This document shows, one piece after another, positions 22,866-37,096 of a DNA stretch of 64,000 nucleotides. Below the pieces are notes generated by a model. It searched no databases. It had not been told where the DNA came from and saw only the letters and a list, made by a program, of their open reading frames with translations. The stretch comes from Vanilla planifolia (Eukaryota; Streptophyta; Magnoliopsida; Asparagales; Orchidaceae). The stretch covers positions 2,169,527 through 2,233,526 of the forward strand of contig CM043870.1 in NCBI GenBank assembly GCA_023846275.1. The letters are read 5' to 3'. A program made the position numbers and the translations under genes. Positions within the stretch are counted from its first letter, which is position 1. Each line of letters begins with the position of its first letter.

Positions 22866-25800
22866 TCAGTTTTGGTCATCATCAAAGGTGATGATCTCCT
22901 GCCGGACGTCGATGACCTCCTCAACCTCGACCTCCTTGGCCTCGTACTCCTCTTCCTCGTCGCTCGCCTCCCCGTCTCGGAGCATCCGCCTGGCCTCCTT
23001 CTCCTCCTCCTGCATCGCCTTCCACCGCGCCACCCAATTCTCCCATTCTTCCTGTATGGTCTTCCGCTTCTTCCTATCCTGCTCGCTTAGTTGCAAGGAC
23101 ACATCCTGGTCCTCTGCCTCGTACTTTTTGCTATATCGCTTCAGGTTCTTTGAGATCTCTTCCTCTTTCTCTGGGCTCAACAGAGATGGAGGCCTCGGAC
23201 GCCATAAGAACTGTTTTAATTACCCAAGTGAGGATCCATTTCAAAAACAAACTTGATCATCAATTAGAACAATGGTGGTTTGGAAAACAAAAAAAAGGAG
23301 AAGCAAATGCAATTATAAAAAAAAAAAAACAAAACCCAAGACAGAATCAGGAAGGATTTCTAAAAGTATAATCTTTCAGATTCTTCATTTGTTTTTCGCC
23401 ATTTCAATCTGATCTTAAGATGCATCTAACTATGCTTCATGTCTTTTAACAAAACAAAAAGACACAAGAATACTTAATTAAACAAACAAGATTAGACCTG
23501 GTGAAGATTGTTCTAAGCTTGCTTATAGACATACTTCCATTGAGATGTTTCACCATTCTATGAGCTAAACAATTAAATAAACACGGCCTTTGAGGTGGAT
23601 TGTTCGACTAACATAAAGATAATTCTATGAACACTTGGAAAATCTATGAGATATGAAGGATTCTTCCATCATTTTAAAAGACTACATTCGTTAAATTTGT
23701 GAAAAAAATCTGCGTTACAATCCACAAGTATGGCTTCCTACTTAGATTGCTTCATTAAACTATATGAATGAGACTTTTCTTTTATCCAAAACATTCAATA
23801 AAGAAAATTTTCTCACCTTAATGCTCCGTTGACAAGTGATGTTTATAAAATGTATGATACCATTGAAGTGTTTATATCAAAAATAAGCAAAGAATAGAAG
23901 TGAAAATTCAAACAAAATGACAATAATAAGTAGAACTTGTTACCTGATAAAACTGATCTCTCGGAATCCTATACAAAAGCTTTCCATTGAAGGACCAGAT
24001 ATGGAAACCATTCTCCATCTCATGAACTGAAGTAACAGATGTAGCAACATACCTAAAGAAGCCAAGGGTTTCAGTTTTCGTATAATAACACAACTGTTGC
24101 ACAAGTTATTGAACTTGAAGAAGGCCATGAAATATAGAAAACTACCTCCCAGTTGGATCCCATTCAATGTCAGTAGCCATGAAGTGCTCACCAGTAGCCA
24201 TTGTCTCCAGTTCATCAACATTGTAAAATTCAAGCTGGCCATTGAAACCCTTCAACCCTGCAAGGAGAAGAAACCGGCCAGCCGGCGACCAATAGAGTGC
24301 ATTCGCCTGCTTTGATTTGATGGTAGTGAGCTTTGAGACGCGGCCAGTGTTCTGAGCAGTTCGCATCGAGTAGAAGCTTATGTCAGGTCTTGGGTTGTCA
24401 CCATGGATAACAGCAAATCTGTGGCCTTTTGGCTCCCATGCAAAGGCAACAATCTTGTCGTTCTTGTTTTCCAGTTCAAGAACCTCAATAGGGATGTCCC
24501 TTTCCTTGATCCGAAACAGCTCAAAGCCGCTTGTGGTGCTCTTCTTAGTTTTCGTGTAGCGATCAACCTTCACCGCAAGATATTCTCCATTGTTTTGCCA
24601 GTACATCTTAATATCACTGACACTGAATAGGTTCTTCTGCCTCAACTCTTCTTTGCTAGGGATTTGCACAAGGCTTACCTACAAGGAACAAAATTTATAA
24701 ATGTATCATACTTGAGAGATTGAAATTCGAAGTAAAGGAGAATTCTATATGATGCTTCTTTACCTTTGCAGGATTGTTTCCACTATTGAGCTCTGGAACA
24801 AAGACAGCAATAATAGGATCTGTGGGAGACCATGAAAAGTCCACAACATTGTCAACCTTGAGAGATTTCTTATCAATTAATGTGAAAGTCTCCGTTTCAT
24901 ATACAGAAATCATATTCTTTCCAAGTCTTGCAAAAAAACGGTCTTCTCTACCACCGCCCCACCTGCATTGATAGCAAGAAATAAAGATGATCGCCTGAAC
25001 AACATACATGAAGTTGAAGCTATGAGAAGAAAAAACTATGTAAGAATCACCTGAACACTGGCCATGGGACTCCAGTTACACCGCTATGTCCAAGAGCAAA
25101 TTCATCGGCATTTCCTTTGAAGTCCCGCATCAATTTTCCCGTTCTCACATCAAAAATATTCAGAACAACCCTCTAAGCAAAAGTTAAGATATAACAGGGT
25201 AAGGCCATTCTTAAGAAAATATGGAGGCCATTAGCATTTACTTACATCAGTATCACGAGGGCCACTGGGCTCATGACGACTATAGGTAATCAGATATTTC
25301 TCACCAGGAGAAAAATCAATCAATTTTACCTATGATTTAAATTTACATAAACAAAAAACCCATTAAAATACAAGTCATGATCATTACAAATTCACATAAT
25401 AAGAGCAAATAGAACCTGTGCATGTGCAAAACGCATCAATCGATTAAATGTCGTGGCACCTCCCCAAACGGCAGCACCCTGCCTGTGGATTGTAGCAAGG
25501 TATGTACCGAGCGACGACCATTGGACAAAGCTCTCGGTCCAATACTACTCAATAGACAAAAGAATCACAAAACATACCATTACCTTGGCATTTTTGTTGT
25601 ATACAAAATTATAGATTATTAAATGCATCACCAACGAATTTATAAAGTACTTTTGCAAACAAATTTTTAAAGCCATGTTTTACAAGCATAAAACAATCAA
25701 ACTCTCAACCATTAAATGACTATTAAAGAAGTAGCATGCAATCCCTCTCCTCCCTTGTCTTCTATTATCTCAAAATGAAGGAACAATCACACCAAAATGG

Positions 25801-28800
25801 CACCCAAGATGTAGGTGCTTAAACCCCTCAAGTAAATATGAATATCATAAAGCAATGGTTATTACTAAATAAAGCAAGGATGAAAAATATAATAGCTGCA
25901 TTAAATAATTAATTTTCATATGACAGAAAATATCGCCTATAATCAAAAGATTGCATCCATGAAAAGATTAATAATATAAAAAAATCTCAAAGAAAGAAAT
26001 TCTATTTTCCATACCAATATGGACATGTCTTTTTTCCTATTCCAACTATGTGAGAGATATTTTAAAATTAACCTTGATGCACTCATCTTTAACCTTATTC
26101 TTTAAGTGTATCTACTCATCACCCACAAATTCCCACTTACATGCTTATTCTACACAATAATAATTATATGGAATGCTTATTTGTTCAAGAAATAAATTCC
26201 ATATCCTTAAAAACTATTCACTAAAATTTACATAAACGTATAGAAAAGGCTGTGTTATTTCCCATAACAAATTATGTCTAATGCACTCCATTTAATCCAA
26301 AGTGTTTAGATCCACCCAATTTACAGCATAACGATCAATTTTTTAATCATCTACCATGATCAACGAAGATCATTAAATGACTGTCATTCATCTTTCAATA
26401 ATTATATGACCACTATAGTTTGCACATTTTTGAAGAAAGATAGAGCTATGTCAACATTTGTACCTTGCTCCTTCACTCTGGAGGACAGGACCAATAGGTC
26501 ATAAGTTACAACTCATTAACAATCAACGAACTTATTGCTTGGCTAACTATACAATCCAATGTTCAATTGTAAATACAATTACCCAAAGAAATATTACAAG
26601 CATTATTGTTGAAAAATCCTTCTCATAAATCAATTTATGTTTCTCCTCCCCATGTACATGTTCATCTACAGGACGACATTAATCAAGTACGGCAAGGAAC
26701 AGCTCCATATGCTTTCTATATATCCGTAAAAATTATCTGTAGTCAAAATTCCATAATTTATTCTAGATGAAGGAAACTAGAGAGTTTAAGTTCTGGCCAA
26801 GAAATCAAACATCATTTTCATAATGAACAAATAACAAATGTAATGTTAAAATATTTTCTTATTATATTATTTGCAAATACTAGAAAAGCAAGAAAAATAG
26901 TTCTCAGGTTAGGTCAATGCTGCAAGAGGAACGACTTCAAAACATTCAAATAGGTCTTTTGATTCCCCATACTACATTCTAACAAGTGTTGAATTAAGTA
27001 AATCCAAGTTTAAAGTACTGCTCCCAGCAATCTACTAATCATAAATTGATTTTTAAGATAACACATTAATTAATTTTGTTGAATCATGCAGGTCTAATTT
27101 ACGGAATTCATCTCTATCTGCAGATTAGGGCTTTATAATCTTGCTAAAAGCATTGTCATTGCGGTGAAATGTAGACGTTCATTATGAGTTTACATCGAAT
27201 TTGTCATATCAGGCTAAAAATTTTGAGTTCAAGCTGACCCAAATTTCATCAAATTAGTCAGATCAAGTGAATAAAAGTTGAGCACAAACTACTAAGCATC
27301 TACAAAATACAACACATTACTACATAATCTACAAAGAATTGTATTGTAACATGAGACGTATCACTCGATGAAGAAAAATATCCACTAAAATAAAAAATGG
27401 ATCCCATAGAGCAATTGTCCAATACCCAAATACATGACCAAGCATAAAGAAAGAGTACAATGAACAAACATTCACATACTTGACGACGATAAACAAGTTC
27501 TGGTATCATTTGCCTTGGATCATTCCAGAACACCTCAGTGAATGTACCAGCACGGATAACAAATTGATCCCTGCCTTTCTCATCTGTTAACCACAGTTGG
27601 AGATTTTCCTAGCATAAAAAACACGCCAAGAAGATTAATAGAAAGTGAAATTTACCATAGCACATTGTGAATCACGTAATTTAGTTGATGCATCAACAAA
27701 CATCAAGATAAATATGGTGTTAATAACAACATTAAAGGAAAACAAAACTTATGGCATAGGAAATTTCTGCATACGAATAGATCAGACAAGATTTATTGTT
27801 GCTACCCATAAAATACAAGAAATGACATTCCAGTATAAACAAAATAAGGTTGAAAGCATATTTGAAGTTGCAATTCAGTGAAAATGATGGCCGGCAATGC
27901 AATTTCATTATAATTTTCTTAACTAGAAGAACATAATACATCACTTCATGCGATCGACAATTTAAATGTTTAGATAGTAATTTTTTGAACTGTCAATTTA
28001 GTTCAAAGAATGACCGTCGCTAGGAAATTGATTAGAAATTTGGCTCCAATAAGTTTCAATGAGCTGAACCTTTGACCAAATGTTTTCACTCCAGCTCAAT
28101 CTCAAGCTGGTCTCAAGCTAGGCTTGGATCAAATTGATCCAAATCAAGATCAGCTACGAAATAAACATATCGGACTGATATAATAAATATATGAAGAAAT
28201 AATATACATAGAAATGCCAAAATACAATATAAGAAGATGAATATGTACACAAAAAAACATATATTAAAATCTTTTTAAAATAAAATAAGATATTATCTTA
28301 CCAGCTGAATTCCAAAACAAGTAAGCTCATGCCAACCTGAGCTAACTTGAAATCAATTCACTTCGAGTCATAAGCTGATTAGCTTACCCTTAAGCTTTCA
28401 ATCCAATTTTCTTAGCTCAAAATCAAATCAATAATAACCACAGTAACTTCCAAAAAGGACATAAATATGCAAGAACAAATGCCGCAAAAGGTACAAAACC
28501 AAGACAAAAATTTCGCATCACCCAACATTCAGTAGACTAATGCAAACATATGTAAGCAGAATGTCCTATCAAACTCTTAAAGACCAGAGGTGATGGTTTG
28601 TCCCTAAATAGATCAACAGCATACCATTCTAGAAAAACATGCCTTGAAATTAATAAGAATGCATAGGCGGGTCGAATGCAACATTCTAACCATGCCACAT
28701 ATTCCAAGTCCGCAAAATCCAAGTTTACTACAGCTTTCACATACCAAACTAACCCATCAATATAAGTAACAAAGAACAATTAATGGTTATTTCCACGACA

Positions 28801-31800
28801 TGCAAAGATTCAATGAGTTAATTACTGAGCCCAAGACCCTATGAGCAGCATGGATCCAACTATGCCCCATATTCCAAAGCCATGTACTTCAAGTTTGCAG
28901 GAGCTTTCATATACCAAACTAACCAATCAATACAAGTTACAAAGAAAAATTAATGGTTTAATCCCATGGCATGCAGAGACCCAAAGAATTTCTAAGCAAC
29001 CATTCAAAAAAAAAAAATCGAAGGCTAATGGATAAAATAAAGATATAATATGGCTCTTTCAAATTTATGTGGTAAAGGAACAAAAGTAAAACCCGTATTT
29101 TCTAATTTGTAAAAAATCAACCAAAACCATTTTGATAATGAGATAAAAATTAATTATTACACAAATTTTACAAACATTTGTCTTGCTTTCATACCCATAA
29201 TTCTTTATCAGTCCTTCCCTAGACTAGTTTATCACCATAGCTTTTCAGAGGGTAACGTGATGCATTTGGAGATTTAAAAGCATACCTTAAAGCTAATTCA
29301 AGTTATTTACATTTTTGTGATTGAGTGTGCTTGCGTGACAGATTTTACTGAATTGAATTTTGTTTTTCCAGTGTTTATACTCTTTTGCTAAGATCTCCAA
29401 TAACAACAGCCTCTCTTTTCTGCAGTGTTAATGGACTTCCCTCTTCAATACTCTAGATGGTCCAACACCATAACAATCATATATTGATGAATTGAATGGT
29501 AAAACAAAAAAGAAATTGAGCTGATATTAAATTGAAGTTCTAATCTATGTCAAAGGAATATTGCATTGAAAGACGTTAAACAAATGCGATCATTGGTCTT
29601 TTAAGTCTTTGGAAAAAGTTCCAATCAATCAACTGCCAACTGCCCAAAATTGTGAAGATCCAAATCAAAGTTCACTTCACAAATAACTTAAAAGTTTCTG
29701 GAACAACTGCGTCTTATGCTAATTCTTTGTAATTACAAAATATGTTTTAATTACATAATTTTCTATAATCTTAAGGAAAAGAGCTTAACCATAGGAAACG
29801 TTGAAGGGGAAATAATAATTGTTTCAAAAAATAAAAGCAAATAAATGGTTGCACATTCATATCTACAATTTAACAAATGTATTTGCTTTTTTAGGTTTAG
29901 AAACATCATCAAAAACAAAAAGGCATTATTCTACATTACATGCCAGCAAAGTGTGACTATCATTATTTCTTTAAGAAAATTCAACAAACCAACAAAAGAT
30001 AAAATCAAGCAAAGCTTGAAAATATTATATTGACAACAAAAGTGTAACCTTGGAGCCCAAATAACAGACAATGATGGAACGTATTTACCAATTTTAGACT
30101 TGCAACTGGCAATACAGAAGATCCAGGTTCATAAATACATATAAAGCAGAGTAAAAACTCACTCCAGCTACGTATGGCTTGATCTCAGCTGGTGTCCATT
30201 CATCTGGAATTCTCATAAATTTATCAAACTCATCGAACAAATTCACAGAGAATACGTGAGATTTATCCAACTTATATCCATTAGTCTTCTCTTTTGCAAG
30301 TTCTGCTTCCTGTCATAAAACAAAGAAAAGATATCCTCAAAAGCACATAAATAATGAATCCTATTATGAATACTATCTATTATAATACAACAGAACAGAA
30401 GTTGTTTCAAAAGAAACAAATGAACAAAATTTTGTCACACAAATCCCCAATATACTAGTGGACTATCTTAAACGAAATGAATCAACAAAATTGTCACATA
30501 AGTTCAAATATACTACTGAATAATTTTGCCTTGGCAATTTTCTCTAAGTACAAAAACCTTAAATTTTGATGATAAAGATAGATGCTAATAAATTTGCCAA
30601 TGTAAGATGGATTGTTATACAAAACTAAGCTACAAAATGAACAACAAAGTGCTACAAAAATCTATATTTTACCATGAAAAATTAAACTTACCCTACATGA
30701 TAAGCTTTGCCTCAATAAATTAAATAATTTGCCACTCTTCTAGCATGATGCTTTACTCTTTTTCAAATAAACAAGCTTAAAAAAATTTGCCAGCATCAAC
30801 TATGGATACATCTCATAAGCTCTTCACTGTATATGAGTTCAAACCATTATTTCAATACAATAAGAAGTATGCTTAGAATAACTAGTTTAAACTTGAGGTA
30901 GTCTAAAATACTTCTCAAACAAAAAATTAAAAAATAAAATAAAATAAAAGTTTGCTCTCAAAATGTCGATAGTGATTCAAAAAAAATTAAATTCACATAT
31001 CCTCATTAACATCAATAACAATGTAGAAGCCCATCAAAGAAAACTGATATCTAACATATACTTAAGAAGACAGCTTAGAAATTTTTGGTTCACGTATCAA
31101 TACATTGTCAAATTTATCCCCTTTCCCAATCAATTTGTACGTCTGCATTGCATACTCCTGAGATTTGGAATAACGCCAAGATTTGGGATAACATCAACAG
31201 TTTTATGGGCCTTTGTGAAAGTGCGCACAAGGAAAGATGTTTCACAAGGTTATTCTTCATATTTACTTTCCAAAAGCCTTACAACACATTTGATTTGACT
31301 TAAAATGTGCAACAGAATGTGGCCTAATTTGCAAGAAAACTATACAGAAAAATGACCAATCACAGTCTCCAAAGCAAGGTAACATAACCTTACTAAACAA
31401 ACCTTGTCTCTGCATAGCATAGCACTTCACTGCTTTGCTTTCAGAGAGCCCGACCTCAAAATTTTGATTTATGCAGGGGATGCACATCATACAAGGTCCT
31501 TATTCTAGACACAATTTATAACTCACCACAAGCGGATCACACATTGTGCAACTCTACATTTGTGAGAATAAAGATTATTTTATTTTATGCAGTTGCTCAA
31601 CAAAATAACAGAACTGCAATATCAAGCCAAGCCTTAGTCTAGTAATGAAACCCCATTATTGAAAGGCCCAGTTAAATTTTTTGGAAATTAGCAGCATTGG
31701 TTGGTTGGTGAATGTAAGTTAGTTGCCATTTGAACAAGAAAAAACAAATCTGGAATTTAATGCCCAACTCTTTTCCTTCACATTGTTCTATAATTTGCTA

Positions 31801-34292
31801 CTATTGCCGTTAGTTTTAAATTTTCAATTACAAGTTCATTGATTACCTTTGCTCAACCATCCATATCAACTATCTTGCTGAAACTTTTTATCATATACTA
31901 CATAATTTCAAAGACTACATAGCAAACTACGTAGCTTCACAATGTGGCTGAAATGTTTCGGACGATTGACCAAAATCAAAAAAGTAAAATCTCCAATTAC
32001 CCCACTAAAAAATATAACATAAAAAAATTGAAACAGAACTTTGCAGGTCAGATGAATCAATAAAAATAACAACCACAGAAAATACTCTTCCTGCACAACA
32101 ACAATAATATTAAAATAGAATATGCAAAATTTTAATCATAAGGCTCCAAATGGGACTTTTTCAAAGGCTAAAGCATGACCATTGCCAATCCTTGCAGTGC
32201 TAACCAACACTAAAAAATGAAACAACTTGAAACGCACAGACAAACACTGTCATCTTAGAAAGTTCAAACAAAATTCAATACACACATCATACATTGTGGA
32301 TCTATTCATAACTTGTAGGACATGATATGGAAATGCAATTGGTGGAGATTTAGGGGAGGCAATCGATGGGGATTTAGGCAATGATGTCAACAAGAATATG
32401 AAAAAAAAAGAAATGATGTGATAATAAATAGCACGTTGAAAGCTGCCTATCAAATTAAGTGTACAACAATGTTCAATGTTCCTGTCATTGCATCTATAAG
32501 GCAAAGCATAGAATGGTTATTTCCTTCAAACTTTTCTACAGATTAACAATTTTGCAAATTCATGAGAAAATAATACACAGAAAAAGAGAATAATGCATGT
32601 ATTACCATAAACACTTAATGAATTCACTCAACAACAATAACCATAATAACAAGCCTTAATCCTATTGAGTGGTATTAATTACATCAAACCTCTATAATTA
32701 TTATGATCCATTAACAATTCATTTTTAATATAATATCCAAACACAAGTCATTTCTAACATTCTCTGATCACATTTTCTTGAGATTTATCTCTTACTCTAT
32801 TTATATGAGCAAAAACTATCAAGTCACTCAAAATAGGAGCATTAAATGCCTCAAAATAACATGCCATTAAAATTAATATGTCCACAGTTCCAAAAATGAT
32901 ATATTTAAATATGGATGCAGCAAATTAATATCCACGAAATATTGCTGCGATCTCATTAAAATAAGATCCAAGATGAAATAAAAACAAAGATTCCAGTTTT
33001 CCAGTTCTAAATAATAACAAAATTTTCATAGCTCCCCTATGTGATTTCTTCTGCTTTTCTTTTGATAAAAGAGAATACTTAAGACTTTGCTTTTAACAAT
33101 AAAATGCACACAAAAAAGGCAGTATCAGCAAGCAAGCATTAATTTGGTAAAAGTTCACATTTTTATCCCCTGAATCTAAAATTATCATAAACTATGCACA
33201 AAGACATAAATCTGGCAAAGAATTTCAAAATGATTCACCAACTGATGTTCACAAAAGCTTGTTAATTTAGATTCCATGTACACTTAATCAAAGGGAAAGC
33301 AAAGAATCATTAAATCCATAAATTCTTCTGTTATCATATTTAGTACTTGTGTACCCACGTTAAAAATAATGTATGTCAACAAGTGAAATGAGCATTAGAG
33401 CATTCAAGGGTACCTAAAACATAATTGATGCCAGTTCTCACATCGATTGTCTCATTATTGAACAGAGGAAGAAAAAGAACTCATTAAAAGTATAATTGAA
33501 AATATCAAAATCTATTGTGCAAATTGAAATTAACTTTGGGCACATAAAGAAAACAAAATAAAATAAAATACCAGCCTTTCCTACATGATAATTCTCAACC
33601 ATAACAGTTCCATGATGGATGAAATTATGGTTTCCTACAAACAATAGTAGTTCTAACAATTCTGATGGTTGTTAACATGAAATTTAAAGCTAAAACTCTT
33701 GATGTTCATTAACATGAAATCAAACATAAACCCTTATATAGCAAACTAGTACCACAATGATCCAAACAAAAAAAATGAACATAACAAAACACCTTTTAGA
33801 GACAGAACTAAAGAAAACAAAACAAAATATCCAAAGTAACCTGGTTACCTGTGCATTATTGTATTCGATGAAACAATAACCTAGTGTTTTCTGGCTATCT
33901 GGATTGACTGGCATCCAAAGACCACCATCACGAATCACGCCAATTTGGCTGTATATCTTTCGGACGACACCTTCTAGCTTTTCAAATTTCTCGGACGATA
34001 CAATAGGAAGATTGTCAACCACTATAACATTTCCAAATCCAGACTCTAGTTCAAGGGATTCTTCATGATAAAGGTCCTCTTCATCGTCACTGAATATATT
34101 TATACGTATGTAAACGGAATAATCATGCAAAAACTTTAATGAGAGCTACCATGTCTTTTTGGATTACCACCTCTTGATGCCAAAATCTTCACCGGGGGGA
34201 AGGTTGATTGCATTCAAATCAACTACAGACAAGTCAATTCCCAATCCACGGGCAGTGGCTTCTATATCTTCCAATGATACTTGTTCTGGCAT
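22866..34292 (-). CDS. EIF3B: eIF3 subunit B (translation initiation factor 3b), complete copy B
   Basis: Scaffold subunit of cytosolic eIF3. Eleven coding exons, all with GT-AG sites and consistent phases: 34292..34171, 34089..33849, 30309..30163, 27608..27480, 25544..25416, 25329..25246, 25172..25051, 24962..24764, 24678..24146, 24052..23944, 23210..22866. They total 2160 nt, 719 residues, the usual plant length. In order: acidic N-terminus; RRM from about residue 61 (NVIVVDNLP, GYCFIEY, and AELAKEKTNGYKLD after the exon junction); a WD-like beta-propeller from about 190 to 600 (WTESFVQWSSLGTYLATIHR, FSWSPTDPIIAVFVPEL, AFAWEPKGHRFAVIHGDNP, WSPAGRFLLLAGLKGFNG, WDPTGRYVATSVTS); then a helical, charged C-terminus (SPEKEEEISKNLKRYSKKYE, acidic DGEASDEEEEYEAKEVEVEE tail) that in this family contacts eIF3i and eIF3g. 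The start at 34292 is the first ATG after the leader acceptor. There are no stops or frameshifts, so it is probably functional. Introns 3-5 are long (3.5, 2.6 and 1.9 kb). Confidence 0.97.
25545..27479 (-). other. eIF3b copy B intron between coding exons 4 and 5
   Basis: A 1.9 kb AT-rich intron. I see no embedded gene or recognisable transposon. The acceptor and donor match the exon boundaries given for the CDS. Confidence 0.8.
27609..30162 (-). other. eIF3b copy B intron between coding exons 3 and 4
   Basis: 2.55 kb. It contains a short direct repeat: about 28660-28780 and 28845-28960 share 'atgcacatattccaa'-type and 'cataccaaactaacc' segments followed by 'aatcaatacaagttac', a local duplication of roughly 115 bp. 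Otherwise nothing is recognised. Confidence 0.7.
30310..33848 (-). other. eIF3b copy B intron between coding exons 2 and 3
   Basis: 3.5 kb AT-rich intron. I recognise no coding sequence or transposon. It lies inside the RRM-coding part of the gene. The copy A counterpart is outside the window. Confidence 0.8.
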
Positions 34293-37096
34293 CTTTACAA
34301 ATCTGGGAAAACATATTCATTCTCTTACTATTAAGTAAACATCCAAATTCTTAGTAGTAAGAATGAACTTAAATAATTATTGAACATTGATACAATAAAA
34401 GAAAATGAGGAGAAAAAATTACATGAGTCTGCAAGCTATCCAAACAATTATATGTCCAGACAAAAACCTTCTTCATTAGTAAACAAATTACTCTATCCAC
34501 ATATTTGTTAAGCCTCTAGATACATGCAGATATAATAATAAAACTGCATAGCAAAGACAGTTGACCAACCAAGCAGCTCACCAGGGGACTATCCTGATCT
34601 GATTAGCAACTTTTTAGAAAAGCTTCAAAAGAGAATTAGCTGAGATCAATATAAACTGGCTGGTTTCCCTAATTTCGAACAGATTTTCTATCCCTAAATG
34701 GATTAATGCTAACCTGGATCCAGTCAACATATTTAAAGTGATGTAACCCATCAAACTAAAGTTTCTTTAAAAGAAGTATAGTACAACATGAACCTGAAAC
34801 CAAACTTACAACTGCTTTTAAATCTTGAGAAGCATTTTATCTATCAAATATTTTAAAAAAAGAAGCTCCTGCTCCCCCTTCTTGTTGGGAACAAGAATTT
34901 GAAGATGACAATGCGAAACCACACAGAGCATGGCACCAGGCCTAAAATAAAAACAAATCTCATAGTATATGGAAAAATAACATGTGGACAACATGATAGT
35001 TGCAAGAAACATTATGCACTACAGACTAAAAGTCTTGACAATTGCCCATCTTAGCAAATCTCAATGTAGCTTCAAACTTGTTTTTGATTTACTTTGAAGA
35101 CCTTTGGTACTCTAGTTCATGCAAAGAAGCTCTTTTTCACTTATTTACTAGATCCAAAAGGCTTAAATCATCAAACGAGTTGTGGATAATTAATGAATTA
35201 ATTAAAGAGAGCTGTCATAACCTACCCATATGCTTTTTTTGATAGCACTACCATTAAAAAAGTTCGGTTGAGATACACCTTTTAAGTGGGACTAAGTGTA
35301 GAGCCTTAACTTCAAACAAGCTCATGGTCACTTCAAAGTTGAAATTTAGAATATCAAAACAATGCTGTATGTTTAAGAATTTGATATCTTAGTTTTTGTT
35401 TTTAATTCATATTTATCTAGGACAAAATTTGTCTATTTTATATTTAACTAGGTTTAAAATTTTAGACTAGTTTGGATCATATTTTATTTATCTTTAGGAT
35501 ATTTCTTTGTTTTATAGAGACATATTAGAAATGGTAAAGCTATTTAGTTCTTTATGGAATGGAAAACAATAGATTTTTTTTGGATAAAACTTTGAATTGC
35601 ATGCTACAAGCTATCCCGTTAAAGACACCCGAAAAGAGGCCAACCCTTCCTCCTTTCCCCTCCTCCAACTTCCTCACTCAAGGTCACTCCTCCCTCCCAT
35701 CACCATAGTCGACTTCTCCCTTTAAGCCACCACCCCTCTCTCCTCCCACTAGACTACCCCCCAATTCTCTGTCTAAAACTACCGTTGGTTTCTCTCTTTA
35801 TGCTGTTGCCCCTCTTCTGTCTCAAAGAGATGGCACCTCTCCATCTCTCCCTATTTTTTATCATCACCACTTTCTCCCTCTACAATCACTAGTCACAACT
35901 TTCTCTCCGCCTTCAATGTTCCTTGTTATTCTGAAAGACAAAAGTCGCATTTAGCAGTGTTATCAAAGATAGATTTACCTATTGTTAGTCTAATACTAAA
36001 GCAAAAGATCTTGACAAAAAAATTGAAATCACAAGGAATTTAAGAATGAAGAAATCACAAATGGATACAACTTCTGAAACATTAGATAAGAGGCTAAAAA
36101 GAGAGTCGTTGAGAAGAAATAAGCAAGTGAAAATCTTGAGTCCATTATTCCCTTATGGTTGACTTTCCCCTTTGACAAATAAGTATAATGAGTTGTAACT
36201 ATATAAATTGTGATCTATATAGAGTAAAAGTTTCTACTAAGTAGCCAACCTAAATCGAGTTAAACATGTCTTAAAACCCAAAAATGTTAATTAAAGATAT
36301 GATTCTATTCATAATTTTTTGCCAAACTAAAATATCTTTATTATATAAGACATCAAATTTTTCTTTTAAAGAATCTTTTTGCATAAATTCATTTTAGGTT
36401 CTCAACTTTTTTGTTGCTATAATTAGATAAGAAAGGAAATAAAAAATTTATTTTATTTAGAAACAACTAATTTTTTTGAGGATCCCGTACAAACAAATTT
36501 CACATTCGAAATTTATTTTTTTACATCTTGAATATTTGTTCAATATAGAATGCGATTAAAGAAAATACTACTAAAAGACTAAAAAAAGTTAAAATTGGCC
36601 TAGACAATTAAAACTTTATGATGCATGGTCTTTGAAAAAGGTAATATAGAGATCACTCTTTAAAAATTGATAGAACAAATAATAATATTATTAGAACAAA
36701 GAAAAAGAGCAAACCTACTATCACCATTTTCTCTAAATGATTATGAACTAAATTTATCAAAAAAAATAAACGAAATAAGAGAGATCCTCCTCTCAAATCA
36801 TAAAGATGATCAAATAGGTATACACAAAAATATTAAAATGAGATACCCACTTTTGATGATGTTCATAACCCAAATAAGTTTCATGACTAAAATGATATCT
36901 TCAACTAATATAATTTCAATGATCATCAAAGGATTAGTTTGCCAAAATTATGTTGATAAACATGCCAAGATTTTTTAATAAATATTTTACACAAAGAAGA
37001 AAGATTATTTAGAAGAGTCCTAATGTAATTAGAAATGAAGGATATGCTGAAAAAAATTACTATCTTTACACATTACAACAAAAAGTTGCACAAGAA

